Assembly: GCA_035315685.1 (NCBI GenBank)
Contig: DATFXR010000169.1
Span: 1 to 30,713 of the forward strand
Length of the DNA stretch: 30,713 nucleotides
DNA from: QHWK01 sp035315685
GTDB taxonomy: Bacteria; Acidobacteriota; Vicinamibacteria; Vicinamibacterales; CAVVIG01
Direction: 5' to 3'
The notes under the pieces are model-generated. The model was not told where the DNA came from. It searched no databases and saw only the letters and a program-made list of their open reading frames with translations. Both the position numbers and the translations under genes were made by a program. Below, piece by piece: positions 14,722 through 23,061 of the stretch. The first letter of the stretch is position 1, and every line of letters starts with the position of its first letter.

Positions 14722-16404
14722 ATGACCGACCGCACGCGGCGCAGTTTCCTGAAGCAGGTCGCCTCCATGGGCGGCGTCGTGCCGGCGATCGCATCGCGCC
14801 TCGGCGGACGGGCGGACGCGGCTGCCTTCCCGGCGGCGCCGGCGGTCCAGCGCGGCAGCGCGCAGCACATCACGATTCTGCACACGGCCGACATTCACGC
14901 TCAGCTCGACATCCACGACGAATTCTTCTACGAGGGCGGCAAGCCGGTCTTCAAGCGCCGCGGCGGGTTCGCGACGCTGTGCACGATGATCGACGAGTTG
15001 CGCCGGCAGAATCCGCAACGCACGCTCGTGGTCGACGGCGGCGACTGCTTCCAGGGCAGCGCGGTCGCCGCGATGTCGAAGGGACAGGCCGTCGTGCCGC
15101 TCATCAACCGGATCGGCTACGACCTCGTTCTGCCCGGCAACTGGGAAGTGGTCTACGGCAAGGACATGCTGATCAGGGACATGAACATGTACAGCGCGAG
15201 GAAAGTCTGCGCGAACATGTTTCATGCCGCATCGCCCGATGCGCCGCCGATCTTTCCCGCGTATCAGATTTTCGACGTCGACGACACCCGGGTCGGATTC
15301 GTCGGCTACAACGATCCGCTCACGCCGATTCGGCAGTCGCCCGCCTACTCGCGCGGCATCCACTTCACCCGTCCCGATGCGGACCTTGCGAATTACGTCG
15401 ACATCCTGCGCCGCGAGAAGGGTTGCCACGTCGTGTTCGTGCTCTCGCACATGGGGCTCGCGCAGCAGCTGAATCTGGCCAGCCAGCCGTGCGCGAAAGG
15501 CGTCGACTACATCCTCGGCGCCGACACCCACGAGCGGATCCGCGAGCCGCTGCCCGGCAAGTTCTGCAAGGTCACCGAGCCGGGCGCCTTCGGCTCGTTC
15601 GTTGGCAAGCTCGATCTGGTGGTCGAGCGCGGTGAGATCAAGGATCAGACCTACGAGCTCCTCGACGTCGACCCGGACCGATACGCCGAGCACGCCGACA
15701 TGAAGACGCTCGTCGCCGCCGCGCGTGAGCCGTACCGGGAAGAGATCAGCAAGGTGATCGGCAAGACGCGGACGCCGTTGCTTCGCTACTACGTGATCGA
15801 GACGCCGATGGACAACCTCATCACCGATGCGTTGATGTGGAAGTTCAAGACCGACTTCGTCGTCTCCAACGGGTTTCGCTTCTGTCCGCCGCTCGTGCCG
15901 CCTCCGGGCGGCGAGGCGGAGATCACCTACGAGTACCTGTGGAGCATGCTGCCGGTGGAATCGGCGATCAAAGCCGGCGTGGTGTCCGGCCGGCAGATTG
16001 TCGACTGGCTGGAGAACGAGCTGGAGAACGCGTTCGCCAGGGACGCGACCCACCGCTTCGGCGGCTGGTTCGTCCGCTACAAGGGCCTGTTCGTGAAGTT
16101 CACGATCGGCAAGCCGGCCGGCGAGCGCGTGCAGCAAGTGAAGGTCCAGGGCAAGCCCCTGGTCAGCACCCAGCGCTACACCGTGCTCGGGTGCGAACGC
16201 GAGGGCGATCCCGACACCACTGTCTGCCGCATCGTCGACGTCTCGAACCCGCAGCGCCATGACGTCACCGTCCACCAGGTCGTGGTGGAGTATCTCGCCG
16301 CGCATTCACCAGTCGCGCCGGTGATCGAGGGCCGGGCGGTTGCCACCGACGCGCCGGCCGATCTGCTGTCGCAGGTCGAGGGAACCAGCTACGCGTTCCG
16401 CTGA
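14722..16404 (+). CDS. Tat-exported SoxB/5'-nucleotidase-like metallophosphoesterase
   Basis: This 560-residue protein begins with a twin-arginine signal (TRRSFLKQ, residues 5-12), so it should be folded in the cytoplasm and exported with its metal. The calcineurin-like domain (about 49-290) shows HTADIHAQLD (Asp57, His59), VDGGDCFQGS (Asp108), LPGNWEVVYG (Asn140-Trp141-Glu142), LSHMG (His243) and GADTHER (Asp268, His270). The C-terminal 5'-nucleotidase-type domain includes VSNGFRFCPPL and WSMLPVESAIKAGVVSGRQIVDWLE. The GNWE version in place of GNHE recalls SoxB (GHWE), the thiosulfohydrolase of the Sox system. The divergent YeeE-type transporters strengthen the sulfur link. It could instead be a nucleotidase with altered specificity. 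It overlaps the convergent sigma factor by 16 bp. Confidence 0.82.
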   Translation: MTDRTRRSFLKQVASMGGVVPAIASRLGGRADAAAFPAAPAVQRGSAQHITILHTADIHAQLDIHDEFFYEGGKPVFKRRGGFATLCTMIDELRRQNPQRTLVVDGGDCFQGSAVAAMSKGQAVVPLINRIGYDLVLPGNWEVVYGKDMLIRDMNMYSARKVCANMFHAASPDAPPIFPAYQIFDVDDTRVGFVGYNDPLTPIRQSPAYSRGIHFTRPDADLANYVDILRREKGCHVVFVLSHMGLAQQLNLASQPCAKGVDYILGADTHERIREPLPGKFCKVTEPGAFGSFVGKLDLVVERGEIKDQTYELLDVDPDRYAEHADMKTLVAAAREPYREEISKVIGKTRTPLLRYYVIETPMDNLITDALMWKFKTDFVVSNGFRFCPPLVPPPGGEAEITYEYLWSMLPVESAIKAGVVSGRQIVDWLENELENAFARDATHRFGGWFVRYKGLFVKFTIGKPAGERVQQVKVQGKPLVSTQRYTVLGCEREGDPDTTVCRIVDVSNPQRHDVTVHQVVVEYLAAHSPVAPVIEGRAVATDAPADLLSQVEGTSYAFR

Positions 16405-17405
16405 CCCGCTCGCCATGTCTGCCGCTGGCCGAGCGTGGCGCGAATGAAGTCGCCGACCGAGGGACTCCGGTGCGGCCGTGGCAAGGCGCGCACGCCGATC
16501 GCAGCGGCCACGACGGCCAGCGTCTCCGGGCAGAAACAGTAGGTTCGTACCCGGACGATTCGCCCGTCCGTCACCTCGATACGGTGCACCTCGTTGAGAC
16601 CTTCCACGCCGTCGAGCGTCCGGAAGCCGAGCACCAGCGGCTCACCGTCGTATTCCGCCACCTTCCACCAGGGCCGCTCGCCGAACCCGAGCGACGGCAT
16701 CACCATGTGCGCGTGCTCGAAAACGGTCTTCGCCGAATCGAACGAGTGCAGTTCGACGCCGCCGACGAGCTCGCCCGACAGGTGCTCGTCGCAGAGCGCC
16801 TTCATGGTCTCCATGTCCTTCTCGCTCAGCGCGCGCATGAATCGATCGACGAGGTCGCGCGGCGGCGCCGCGAAGCCGGCAGGAGGCTTACGACCCTCCA
16901 GCCGTCCACGCGCGCGCGACAGCGCCGACTTCACCGCGCCGACAGTCGTGTGGAGCATCGCCGCTGTCTCCTCGAGCGAGAGGTCGAGGACCTCCTTCAT
17001 GAGAATGGCGGCGCGCTCCTGCGGGTGGAGCGTTTGAAACAGCGTCCGGGCCGCCGCGCGATCGTCGGTCGCATCGGACGGCGCGATCGAAGCGGGCTCT
17101 GCCTGCTCGAGCACCATCGCCGCCTGCTCACGCGCCGACCGGCGCACGCGATCGACCCAGAGGTTGGCAGCCGTGCGGATCAGATAGGCCTTCGGGTTTT
17201 CGAGCGCCGTGTCGGTCCGGCCGAGCAGGCTGAAGACGCGCATCAGCGTCTCCTGCACCAGATCCTCGCCGTCCCAGACGTTGCGGGTCAGCCTGCAGCA
17301 GTATGCGTGGAGCGCCGGCCGATGGGCCGTGAGCCCGTCGACGTAGCGGCGCCAGGGGCGCCGCAGCGATCGCTGCATGGTGAATCGATCGGCCGATTGC
17401 GCCAT
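16389..17405 (-). CDS. ECF sigma factor of the SigJ type with C-terminal SnoaL-like domain
   Basis: This 338-residue protein has sigma region 2 at about residues 23-92 (LTAHRPALHAYCCRLTRNVWDGEDLVQETLMRVF, then NPKAYLIRTAANLWVDRVRR). Region 4 lies at about 118-172 (LFQTLHPQERAAILMKEVLDLSLEETAAMLHTTVGAVKSALSRARGRL in outline). Region 4 is followed by a SnoaL/NTF2-like domain (about 185-310: LVDRFMRALSEKDMETMKALCDEH and following). In the ECF41/SigJ type this C-terminal domain takes the place of an anti-sigma factor and controls activity. No separate anti-sigma gene is adjacent here, which fits. ATG 17405 is chosen, with purine-rich GGGAGATCAGAGA upstream. It lies 71 bp downstream of the ornithine-cyclodeaminase-family gene and may share its transcript. 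Confidence 0.88.
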   Translation of the reverse strand: MAQSADRFTMQRSLRRPWRRYVDGLTAHRPALHAYCCRLTRNVWDGEDLVQETLMRVFSLLGRTDTALENPKAYLIRTAANLWVDRVRRSAREQAAMVLEQAEPASIAPSDATDDRAAARTLFQTLHPQERAAILMKEVLDLSLEETAAMLHTTVGAVKSALSRARGRLEGRKPPAGFAAPPRDLVDRFMRALSEKDMETMKALCDEHLSGELVGGVELHSFDSAKTVFEHAHMVMPSLGFGERPWWKVAEYDGEPLVLGFRTLDGVEGLNEVHRIEVTDGRIVRVRTYCFCPETLAVVAAAIGVRALPRPHRSPSVGDFIRATLGQRQTWRAGQRNA

Positions 17406-17476
17406 CGTGTCTCTGATCTCCCTGTGATCTTGAAGACGACCGGGAGTGCCGGCAGGATACCTGGCCGCTGGCGGGG

Positions 17477-18466
17477 CTACCAATCGATTGACACGCCGGC
17501 GCCCGCGCGCTGCGCGCTTCGGAACGCCAGGTTTGCGGCGACCATGTCTTCCATCGCGATCCCCATCGCCTTGTAGACGGTCACTTCTGACGCATCGATC
17601 CGGCCGCGCCGTGAATCGTTCACGACCTCGCCAAGCGTCGCCGCTCGCGCTGCGTGCACGCCGCCGAGCTCAGCGCAGCCGACCGGCGGCGCCGCAAACG
17701 CGTCCATCGTCTCGACGAACAGGCGATGCTCGCGGGCGAGCGCGATCGGCAGCTCGCCGAGCGGCGGATGATAGCCGACCGACGAGACGTGCGTCCCGGG
17801 CTTGACCCACGCCGCCTCGATGACCGGAGTGGGCGAGTGCGTGGCGAGACAGACGAGGTCTGACTGGCGGATGGCGACTTCGATCGCCGGCAGCGCGCGG
17901 GCTCGAGGATGCGACCGCGCCAGCTGCTCGGCGTGCTCGAACTCGAGCGAACAGATCTGGATCACGTCGAGATCGCGAACGAGCGGCAGCAGCCGGAGAT
18001 GCTCGCGCGCCTGAACGCCCGCGCCGACGATCGTGGCGATGCGGCTCTCGGCACGCGACAGCAGCTTGTGCGAGAGGACGGCCGCGGCCGCAGTACGGAT
18101 ACCGGTGATGTAGGTCGCGTCCATCAGGCACGTCACCGCGCCGGTCTCGGGATCGAACAGGTTCACGATCGCGAGGTGGTTGGGCAGGCCGCGTTGCAGG
18201 TTGCCGTCGAACACGTTCACGACCTTGACGCAGATCTGCAGGCCCGGTTGCCACGCAGCCATCGCCAGCGAGAACCCGCGGCCCGGCACCGAGATCTGCG
18301 GACGCGGCGGGCACTGGACCTCGCCGCGCGCAAGCGCGCCGAACGACGACTCCAGTTCGCGAACGAGCTCACCCGGGTCGAGCAGCTGCTCGACCTGGGT
18401 TTCGCTCAGGACCATGACCTTCTGCGCGCCTTTTCCGATCGTGAACGCAGCGGCATTGGTAGTCAT
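17477..18466 (-). CDS. Ornithine cyclodeaminase/mu-crystallin family protein
   Basis: This 329-residue protein belongs to the NAD(P)-binding OCD/mu-crystallin family, whose members include ornithine cyclodeaminase, alanine dehydrogenase and ketimine reductases. Visible motifs are ICVKVVNVFDGN (conserved Lys81), LMDATYITGIRTAAAAVLSHKLL (Arg124), the Rossmann motif TIVGAGVQAREHL (148-156), and SVGYHPPLGELP in the C-terminal part. Without a clear ornithine-specific signature I do not assign a reaction. ATG 18466 is used; ATG 18415 (MVLSETQVEQLLD) matches the usual family start and may be the real one. It lies 42 bp after the ankyrin/CxxCH gene and 71 bp before the sigma-factor gene, all leftward. 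Confidence 0.85.
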   Translation of the reverse strand: MTTNAAAFTIGKGAQKVMVLSETQVEQLLDPGELVRELESSFGALARGEVQCPPRPQISVPGRGFSLAMAAWQPGLQICVKVVNVFDGNLQRGLPNHLAIVNLFDPETGAVTCLMDATYITGIRTAAAAVLSHKLLSRAESRIATIVGAGVQAREHLRLLPLVRDLDVIQICSLEFEHAEQLARSHPRARALPAIEVAIRQSDLVCLATHSPTPVIEAAWVKPGTHVSSVGYHPPLGELPIALAREHRLFVETMDAFAAPPVGCAELGGVHAARAATLGEVVNDSRRGRIDASEVTVYKAMGIAMEDMVAANLAFRSAQRAGAGVSIDW

Positions 18467-18508
18467 CGGCTCGCCACATCGTCGCCGGACGGCCACGTCG
18501 GCCGCAAG

Positions 18509-19906
18509 TCAGTCGATCGATGGAGACGATGTCTCAGGCGGCAGCGCCAGTGTCAGCGCCATCGTCGCCCAGCTGGTTCCCGCCGCGGAGATCCATTGAT
18601 TCTTTCCGTGCGGGAAACCGCTCTCGCGGTACGGCTGAACCGGAAAGGTCCGGCTGCGTACCAGCCATGAGCCGTCGGGATGTTGTGTGCGCAGCAGGAA
18701 CGCGACGCCGCGCCGGTACTCGGGTTCGGAAACCGCGCGGCCGGCGGTCTGCAGGGCCACCAGCGCCTGTCCGGTCGCATAGGCGTCGGTTTCCAGGCCG
18801 GGCAGTTGCGCCCAGCCGCCGTCCGGCCGCTGTTCCGCGATCAGGGCCTCCATTGACCTGCGGATGTCGTCGGCTGGCGCAATCGCCCACGCCAGACCGA
18901 GCAGTTGCATCGCCCGGTCCTCGGTCGTCCGCGGCCTCGCCGTGCGCAGCCATTGACTCGCCCGCGCGACGCGATCGTGCTGATCGGTGGCGTACAACTG
19001 AATCGCACGCATGCTCAAAGCCGTGCCGGCGAAGCTGCTCGCTTCGAGCGGCGGCCGGATCGCCGGCAGCCCGTGAAACGCACCGGCGTCGTTCTGCCAC
19101 GCCGCCAGCACGCGTGTCATCGCGTCAGTGACGGCATCGCCCGTGTAATGCTCAGCCGCGAGACCGATGAGCGCGTAGCTGACGTTGATCGGCGGATCGG
19201 GAATCCGATCGCGGTTCTGGAGCGCGGCCTCGGAGACGCTCTTCAACACTCTGACGGTCGTCTCCAGCTGCTGCCGCGCCGCGTCCTCGTCAACGGCGAT
19301 GCCGCGCGTGCGGGCGATGCCAAGCGCCATTTGCGGCAGCGACTGGTGATGGCAGGAGAAGCAGCCCGACACGCGCTGGAACTGCGCGCTGCTCGTCTGC
19401 AGCAGGGCGATCGACTTCTCGACCGACGCTCTGATCCTTGCGGTTTCGGAGAGGCCGGCCTTGCGCAGCGCCGCAGCGGCGGGTGTCGCGCCGCGGCGCA
19501 GCGCCCAGTCGAGCGCGTTCTCGCCATCGCGGTTCGTGGCAGTCGGATCGGCGCCGCGTGTGAGCAGCTCCTGAACGATCGCGGCGTCGCCGGTTTCGTT
19601 GAATGCCGCCCACATCAGCGCGGTCGCGCCGGATCGATCGCGCACGTTGATGTTGGCACCTCTGGCGGCCATTGCGCGCACGACCTCGAGATCCTGCCGG
19701 ACGACGGCCAGCAGGAACGGCGGCAGGCCGCCGAACGCGCCCTCGTTCGGATCGGCGCCCCGTTCGAGCAGGCGCTTCGCCTCCGCAGCGTCGTTGTGCA
19801 GCAGCGCGCCGATGAGCGGCGTCTGCGGGGTGAAGTCGGGAACCTGCGCGTTCGCGGCGCGACAAAGCGCGCAGGCGGTGACGATCAAGGCGACGACGAT
19901 CTTCAT
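18509..19906 (-). CDS. Exported ankyrin-repeat protein with a CxxCH motif and a cyclase-like toroid domain
   Basis: This 465-residue protein has a signal peptide (residues 1-20, cleavage ANA-QVP). Three to four ankyrin repeats follow at about 31-150 (LIGALLHNDAAEAKRLLERGADPN; GANINVRDRSGATALMWAAF; GADPTATNRDGENALDWALRRG). Next is GCFSCHHQSLP, a CxxCH motif (Cys182, Cys185, His186) that in an exported protein could carry a covalent c-type haem. The rest (about 215-455) has alpha-toroid repeats like squalene cyclase or prenyltransferase proteins, with QRPDGGWAQLPGLETDAYATGQALVAL and QHPDGSWLVRSRT. No DxDD catalytic motif of squalene-hopene cyclase was seen. AGGAG lies 6 nt before ATG 19906. A perfect FNR-type box lies 76 bp upstream. 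Function unknown; a haem-binding sensor or electron-transfer scaffold is a guess. Confidence 0.82.
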   Translation of the reverse strand: MKIVVALIVTACALCRAANAQVPDFTPQTPLIGALLHNDAAEAKRLLERGADPNEGAFGGLPPFLLAVVRQDLEVVRAMAARGANINVRDRSGATALMWAAFNETGDAAIVQELLTRGADPTATNRDGENALDWALRRGATPAAAALRKAGLSETARIRASVEKSIALLQTSSAQFQRVSGCFSCHHQSLPQMALGIARTRGIAVDEDAARQQLETTVRVLKSVSEAALQNRDRIPDPPINVSYALIGLAAEHYTGDAVTDAMTRVLAAWQNDAGAFHGLPAIRPPLEASSFAGTALSMRAIQLYATDQHDRVARASQWLRTARPRTTEDRAMQLLGLAWAIAPADDIRRSMEALIAEQRPDGGWAQLPGLETDAYATGQALVALQTAGRAVSEPEYRRGVAFLLRTQHPDGSWLVRSRTFPVQPYRESGFPHGKNQWISAAGTSWATMALTLALPPETSSPSID

Positions 19907-20430
19907 CACGTTCTCCTGTCTGTGTGTCGCCGGACATTTCCGGTGGCGACCTCATGTTCGCCGGCGATCGGACGAACGACGATTGATCTGGATCAAGAAA
20001 TGACGGCCGCGGCGAGAGGCGCCGGCATACCGACAGCCGTCATCGCGAGGCGGCGATGCTTCGACGGATCTGCAAGGTACCGCGTCTCATCCGCGAAGGG
20101 GTTAGGACGCGGTTAACGCCGGGTTGGATTTGCGTGTGCCGCTGGTTACGACGTGACGGCACCGACCAGTGACGCACTGCAGCGTTCTCGTTGCGATCTC
20201 GATCGCACGCGCGCGCAAACACTCGAGTTGCTCGATCGCCGACGCTGCGAACGGACGAGCCGGTCCATTGCGGTGTGACGAAATTTACCCGCCGTTGTGC
20301 GCGTCGTCACACGCTGCGGCCATCTTCCTCGCTGGCCACAACGCAGCAATGCGCGCGTTCTCGCCAGCGCGCAGGCGTCGCTGTGTGCAGGCTGCGTACG
20401 CTTCCGCGGCCCTGCGTCAGGAGGAGATCC
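19907..20430. other. Divergent intergenic region, 524 bp, no gene
   Basis: No reading frame here looks coding. It contains a hairpin in the leader of the leftward ankyrin gene (GTCGCCGGA...TCCGGTGGCGAC, 19926-19950), the FNR-type box at 19983-19996, and a 9-bp inverted repeat GTGTGACGA...TCGTCACAC (20273-20281 and 20304-20312). It ends in the AGGAGGAG ribosome-binding site of the rightward phosphoesterase gene. Promoters for both directions must lie here but no strong sigma-70 pair was found. Confidence 0.6.
19983..19996 (-). promoter_or_regulatory. Perfect FNR/Anr-type binding box
   Basis: TTGATCTGGATCAA matches TTGAT-N4-ATCAA, the consensus of FNR-family oxygen or nitric-oxide sensors, with both half-sites perfect. 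Its centre is about 83 bp upstream of the ankyrin/CxxCH start codon. A class II activator position (-41.5) would put the transcription start near 19948, leaving a leader of about 40 nt. The rightward gene starts 434 bp away, so the leftward operon is the likelier target. Confidence 0.6.
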
Positions 20431-23046
20431 ATGCCGTCGCGAATGGTTGGTCGTGTCTTGATCACGGGGGTGATCGCCACGATTGGAATTGGGACGACCG
20501 TCTTTGCCGTCCGTCAGCGTCAAGTCGTCGGGGTGCAACCCGACGGTCGCATCCTCGTGCCCAACGGTCAGACGCTGACGCCGGCAGGCACGCACGTCGA
20601 AGTGAACGATCGGCCGCTGGGAATGGTCGTCAGCCACGACGGCCGCCTGCTGGCCGTCGTCACCGGCAGCAACTTCAATCCCCGCGCACTCCACCTCATC
20701 GACGTGCAGTCGCGGACGTTGAAGCAGACGATCGCCATCGCCAACAGCTTCGTCGGCGTTGCGTTCAGCCCGGCCGACGACATGATCTACGTCGGCGGCG
20801 GTCCCAGCAACGACGTGAAGATCTTCAAAAAAGCGACCAACGGCACCTTTGCCGCCGACGGCACGATTCCGATTTCGGGCGGGCCCCAGCCGAGCGGCCT
20901 CACCCTCAACGCTGATGGCAGCCGCCTCTATGTCGCGCTCAACCTGACGCACGAGGTCGGAGTGATCGACACGGCGGCGCGGAGACTCCTCGTCCGCGTC
21001 CCGGTCGAGATCTATCCGTACACCGCCGTGATCTCCGGCGATGGCAAGAAGGTCTACGTCAGCAACTGGGGAGGGAAGGTCCCCGGACCGACCGATTTCA
21101 CCGACGGTCAGAACCCGGTCATCGTCGATCGCCGAACCGGCATTCCCGTGACTGGAACCGTGTCGGTGCTCGACACCGCAAGCAATACGGTCGTGAAGCG
21201 CATCGACGTCGGCCTGCATCCGACCGGGCTGGCGATGAGCCCCGGCGGAGATCGCCTCTACGTCACCAACGCGAACAGCGACACGGTGTCGGTGATCAAC
21301 ACGGTGAGCGACACGGTCACGAAGACACTGCACGTCGGCGCGAGCGGGCCGGACCGGAAGCCGCTTCTCGGCAGCGCGCCAAACGCCATCGCCGCGAGTC
21401 CGGACGGCCAGACGCTGTTCGTCGCCAACGGGGCGCAGAACGCGATCGCGGTCGTCGACGCCGACGGCAGCGGCGACGCTGCGGTGCGTGGATTGGTTCC
21501 AACCGGCTGGTACCCGGTCTCGGTGGCTGTCAACGGCACCGGCGATCAGCTGTTCGTCGGCAGCGGCTACGGATTCGGATCGATCGCGCCCGTGCCGCCG
21601 CCGCGCGAAGGCCGCAGCTACGTCGATCGCGTCGGCGTAGTGTCGATGCTGGACATGCCCGGCCGTCAGGAACTCCGCCGCTTCACCGATCAGGTGCGAG
21701 AAAACAACCGTAGCCTCCCGCCGACCGACGGTGATGACGACGGCCAGGGCGAGAACGGAAACCAGAATGGTGACGACCAGGGCGAGTCGGGAGGCCGTCC
21801 CGATCCGATCCCGACCAACGGCCAGGCGTCGCCGATCAAGCACGTGTTTTACATCATCAAGGAGAACCGGACCTACGACCAGGTGCTCGGCGACCTGCCG
21901 CAGGGCAACGGCGATCCATCGCTGGTCGAGTTCGGCCGCGACGTTTCGCCGAATCATCACGCGCTGGCCGAGCAGTTCGCTCTGCTCGACAACTACTACG
22001 GTCCGGGCGACCAGTCTGCGCTTGGCCATCGCTGGGTGCTGCAGTCGTTTCCGAGCGACTGGGTGCACAAGTACGGCAACGGGCGCAACAACCAGAATCC
22101 GATGCTGCTCGGGCCGACCGATGCGATCTACGACCACGCGAAGGCCCACGGGCTGACCGTGCGCGCCTACGGCGAGCGCGGCGCGAACACGATCACGCCC
22201 GCCAACGCCACGTGGACGGACATCTACAACGACTGGAAGTTCGGCACGAACAAGGTGAACATCGACGCGCGGGCGATCATCGTCGGCCTTCGCGACGTCT
22301 ACCATCCCAAGTATGCGGCCGCCGAGAGCCGCGTGCCCGATCAGCTGCGCGCCGACATCTTTCTGAAGGAGTTCGCGGAGTTCGAGAAGAACGGCAACCT
22401 GCCGAATCTTGTGCTGCTCCTGCTCTACGACGACCACACGGAGGGGACGAGCCCCGGCTTCCCGACGCCGCGCGCTGCGGTCGCGGACAACGATCTCGCG
22501 CTCGGCCGGATCGTCGACGCGATCTCGCACAGCCGCTACTGGAAGGACAGCGCGATTTTCGTCACCGAAGACGACTCGCAGGACGGGCTCGATCACGTCG
22601 ACGGCCACCGCACCGTAGGCTTTGTGATCAGCCCGTACGTGAAGCACCGGCGGGTCGACAGCCACTTCTACTCGATCGTCAACATGTTCCGGACCATCGA
22701 GCAGATTTTCGGGCTGCCGCCGCTCAACGGGTTCGACACTCCAGCCCAACCGATGTTCAGCGTCTTCACGTCGAAGCCCGACCTGACGCCGTACAGCGCG
22801 CGGCAGAACCAGATTCGCCTCGATGAGATGAATCCGGCGATCGCCGGGCTGGTCGGGCTGCAGCGGCAGCTCGCGAAGTTCTCGTTGACGATCGACAGCT
22901 CGCAACCTGATTCGTCGGATGCCGAGATGCTGGACCGCGCCATCTGGCACTCGGTGAAAGGGTTCGACGTTCCGTACAACTTCGGCCGGCCGATACGGCG
23001 ACAGCATGCGTCGTTCGAGTCGCTTCTCCACGACTCGGGTCAATGA
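20431..23046 (+). CDS. YncE-like beta-propeller / alkaline-phosphatase-family (phosphoesterase) fusion, paralogue 1
   Basis: This 871-residue protein starts with a signal sequence (about residues 1-27) and continues with a YVTN/YncE-type seven-bladed propeller (about 30-420). Repeated blades read MIYVGGGPSNDVKIF, LYVALNLTHEVGVIDT, LYVTNANSDTVSVINT and LFVANGAQNAIAVVDAD. A Gly/Asp/Asn-rich linker (DGDDDGQGENGNQNGDDQ, about 431-448) leads to a phosphoesterase domain (about 469-850). That domain has IKHVFYIIKENRTYDQ, with the probable nucleophile Thr481 in ENRT. Metal-site motifs are YDDHTEG and EDDSQDGLDHVDGHR (713-727). This architecture is known as a bifunctional YncE/alkaline phosphatase family protein; the substrate is unknown. 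AGGAGGAG lies just before ATG 20431. It heads a tight rightward cluster with an ABC transporter. Confidence 0.88.
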   Translation: MPSRMVGRVLITGVIATIGIGTTVFAVRQRQVVGVQPDGRILVPNGQTLTPAGTHVEVNDRPLGMVVSHDGRLLAVVTGSNFNPRALHLIDVQSRTLKQTIAIANSFVGVAFSPADDMIYVGGGPSNDVKIFKKATNGTFAADGTIPISGGPQPSGLTLNADGSRLYVALNLTHEVGVIDTAARRLLVRVPVEIYPYTAVISGDGKKVYVSNWGGKVPGPTDFTDGQNPVIVDRRTGIPVTGTVSVLDTASNTVVKRIDVGLHPTGLAMSPGGDRLYVTNANSDTVSVINTVSDTVTKTLHVGASGPDRKPLLGSAPNAIAASPDGQTLFVANGAQNAIAVVDADGSGDAAVRGLVPTGWYPVSVAVNGTGDQLFVGSGYGFGSIAPVPPPREGRSYVDRVGVVSMLDMPGRQELRRFTDQVRENNRSLPPTDGDDDGQGENGNQNGDDQGESGGRPDPIPTNGQASPIKHVFYIIKENRTYDQVLGDLPQGNGDPSLVEFGRDVSPNHHALAEQFALLDNYYGPGDQSALGHRWVLQSFPSDWVHKYGNGRNNQNPMLLGPTDAIYDHAKAHGLTVRAYGERGANTITPANATWTDIYNDWKFGTNKVNIDARAIIVGLRDVYHPKYAAAESRVPDQLRADIFLKEFAEFEKNGNLPNLVLLLLYDDHTEGTSPGFPTPRAAVADNDLALGRIVDAISHSRYWKDSAIFVTEDDSQDGLDHVDGHRTVGFVISPYVKHRRVDSHFYSIVNMFRTIEQIFGLPPLNGFDTPAQPMFSVFTSKPDLTPYSARQNQIRLDEMNPAIAGLVGLQRQLAKFSLTIDSSQPDSSDAEMLDRAIWHSVKGFDVPYNFGRPIRRQHASFESLLHDSGQ

Positions 23047-23061
23047 GCGATCCGTCAGTCG

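Noticed and set aside
14692..16305. 537-residue antisense frame opposite the SoxB-like gene
   Set aside because: Composition typical of a codon-bias shadow; the sense strand carries all recognised motifs.
19926..19950. Riboswitch in the ankyrin gene leader
   Set aside because: Only one short bulged hairpin is present, with no recognisable riboswitch core.
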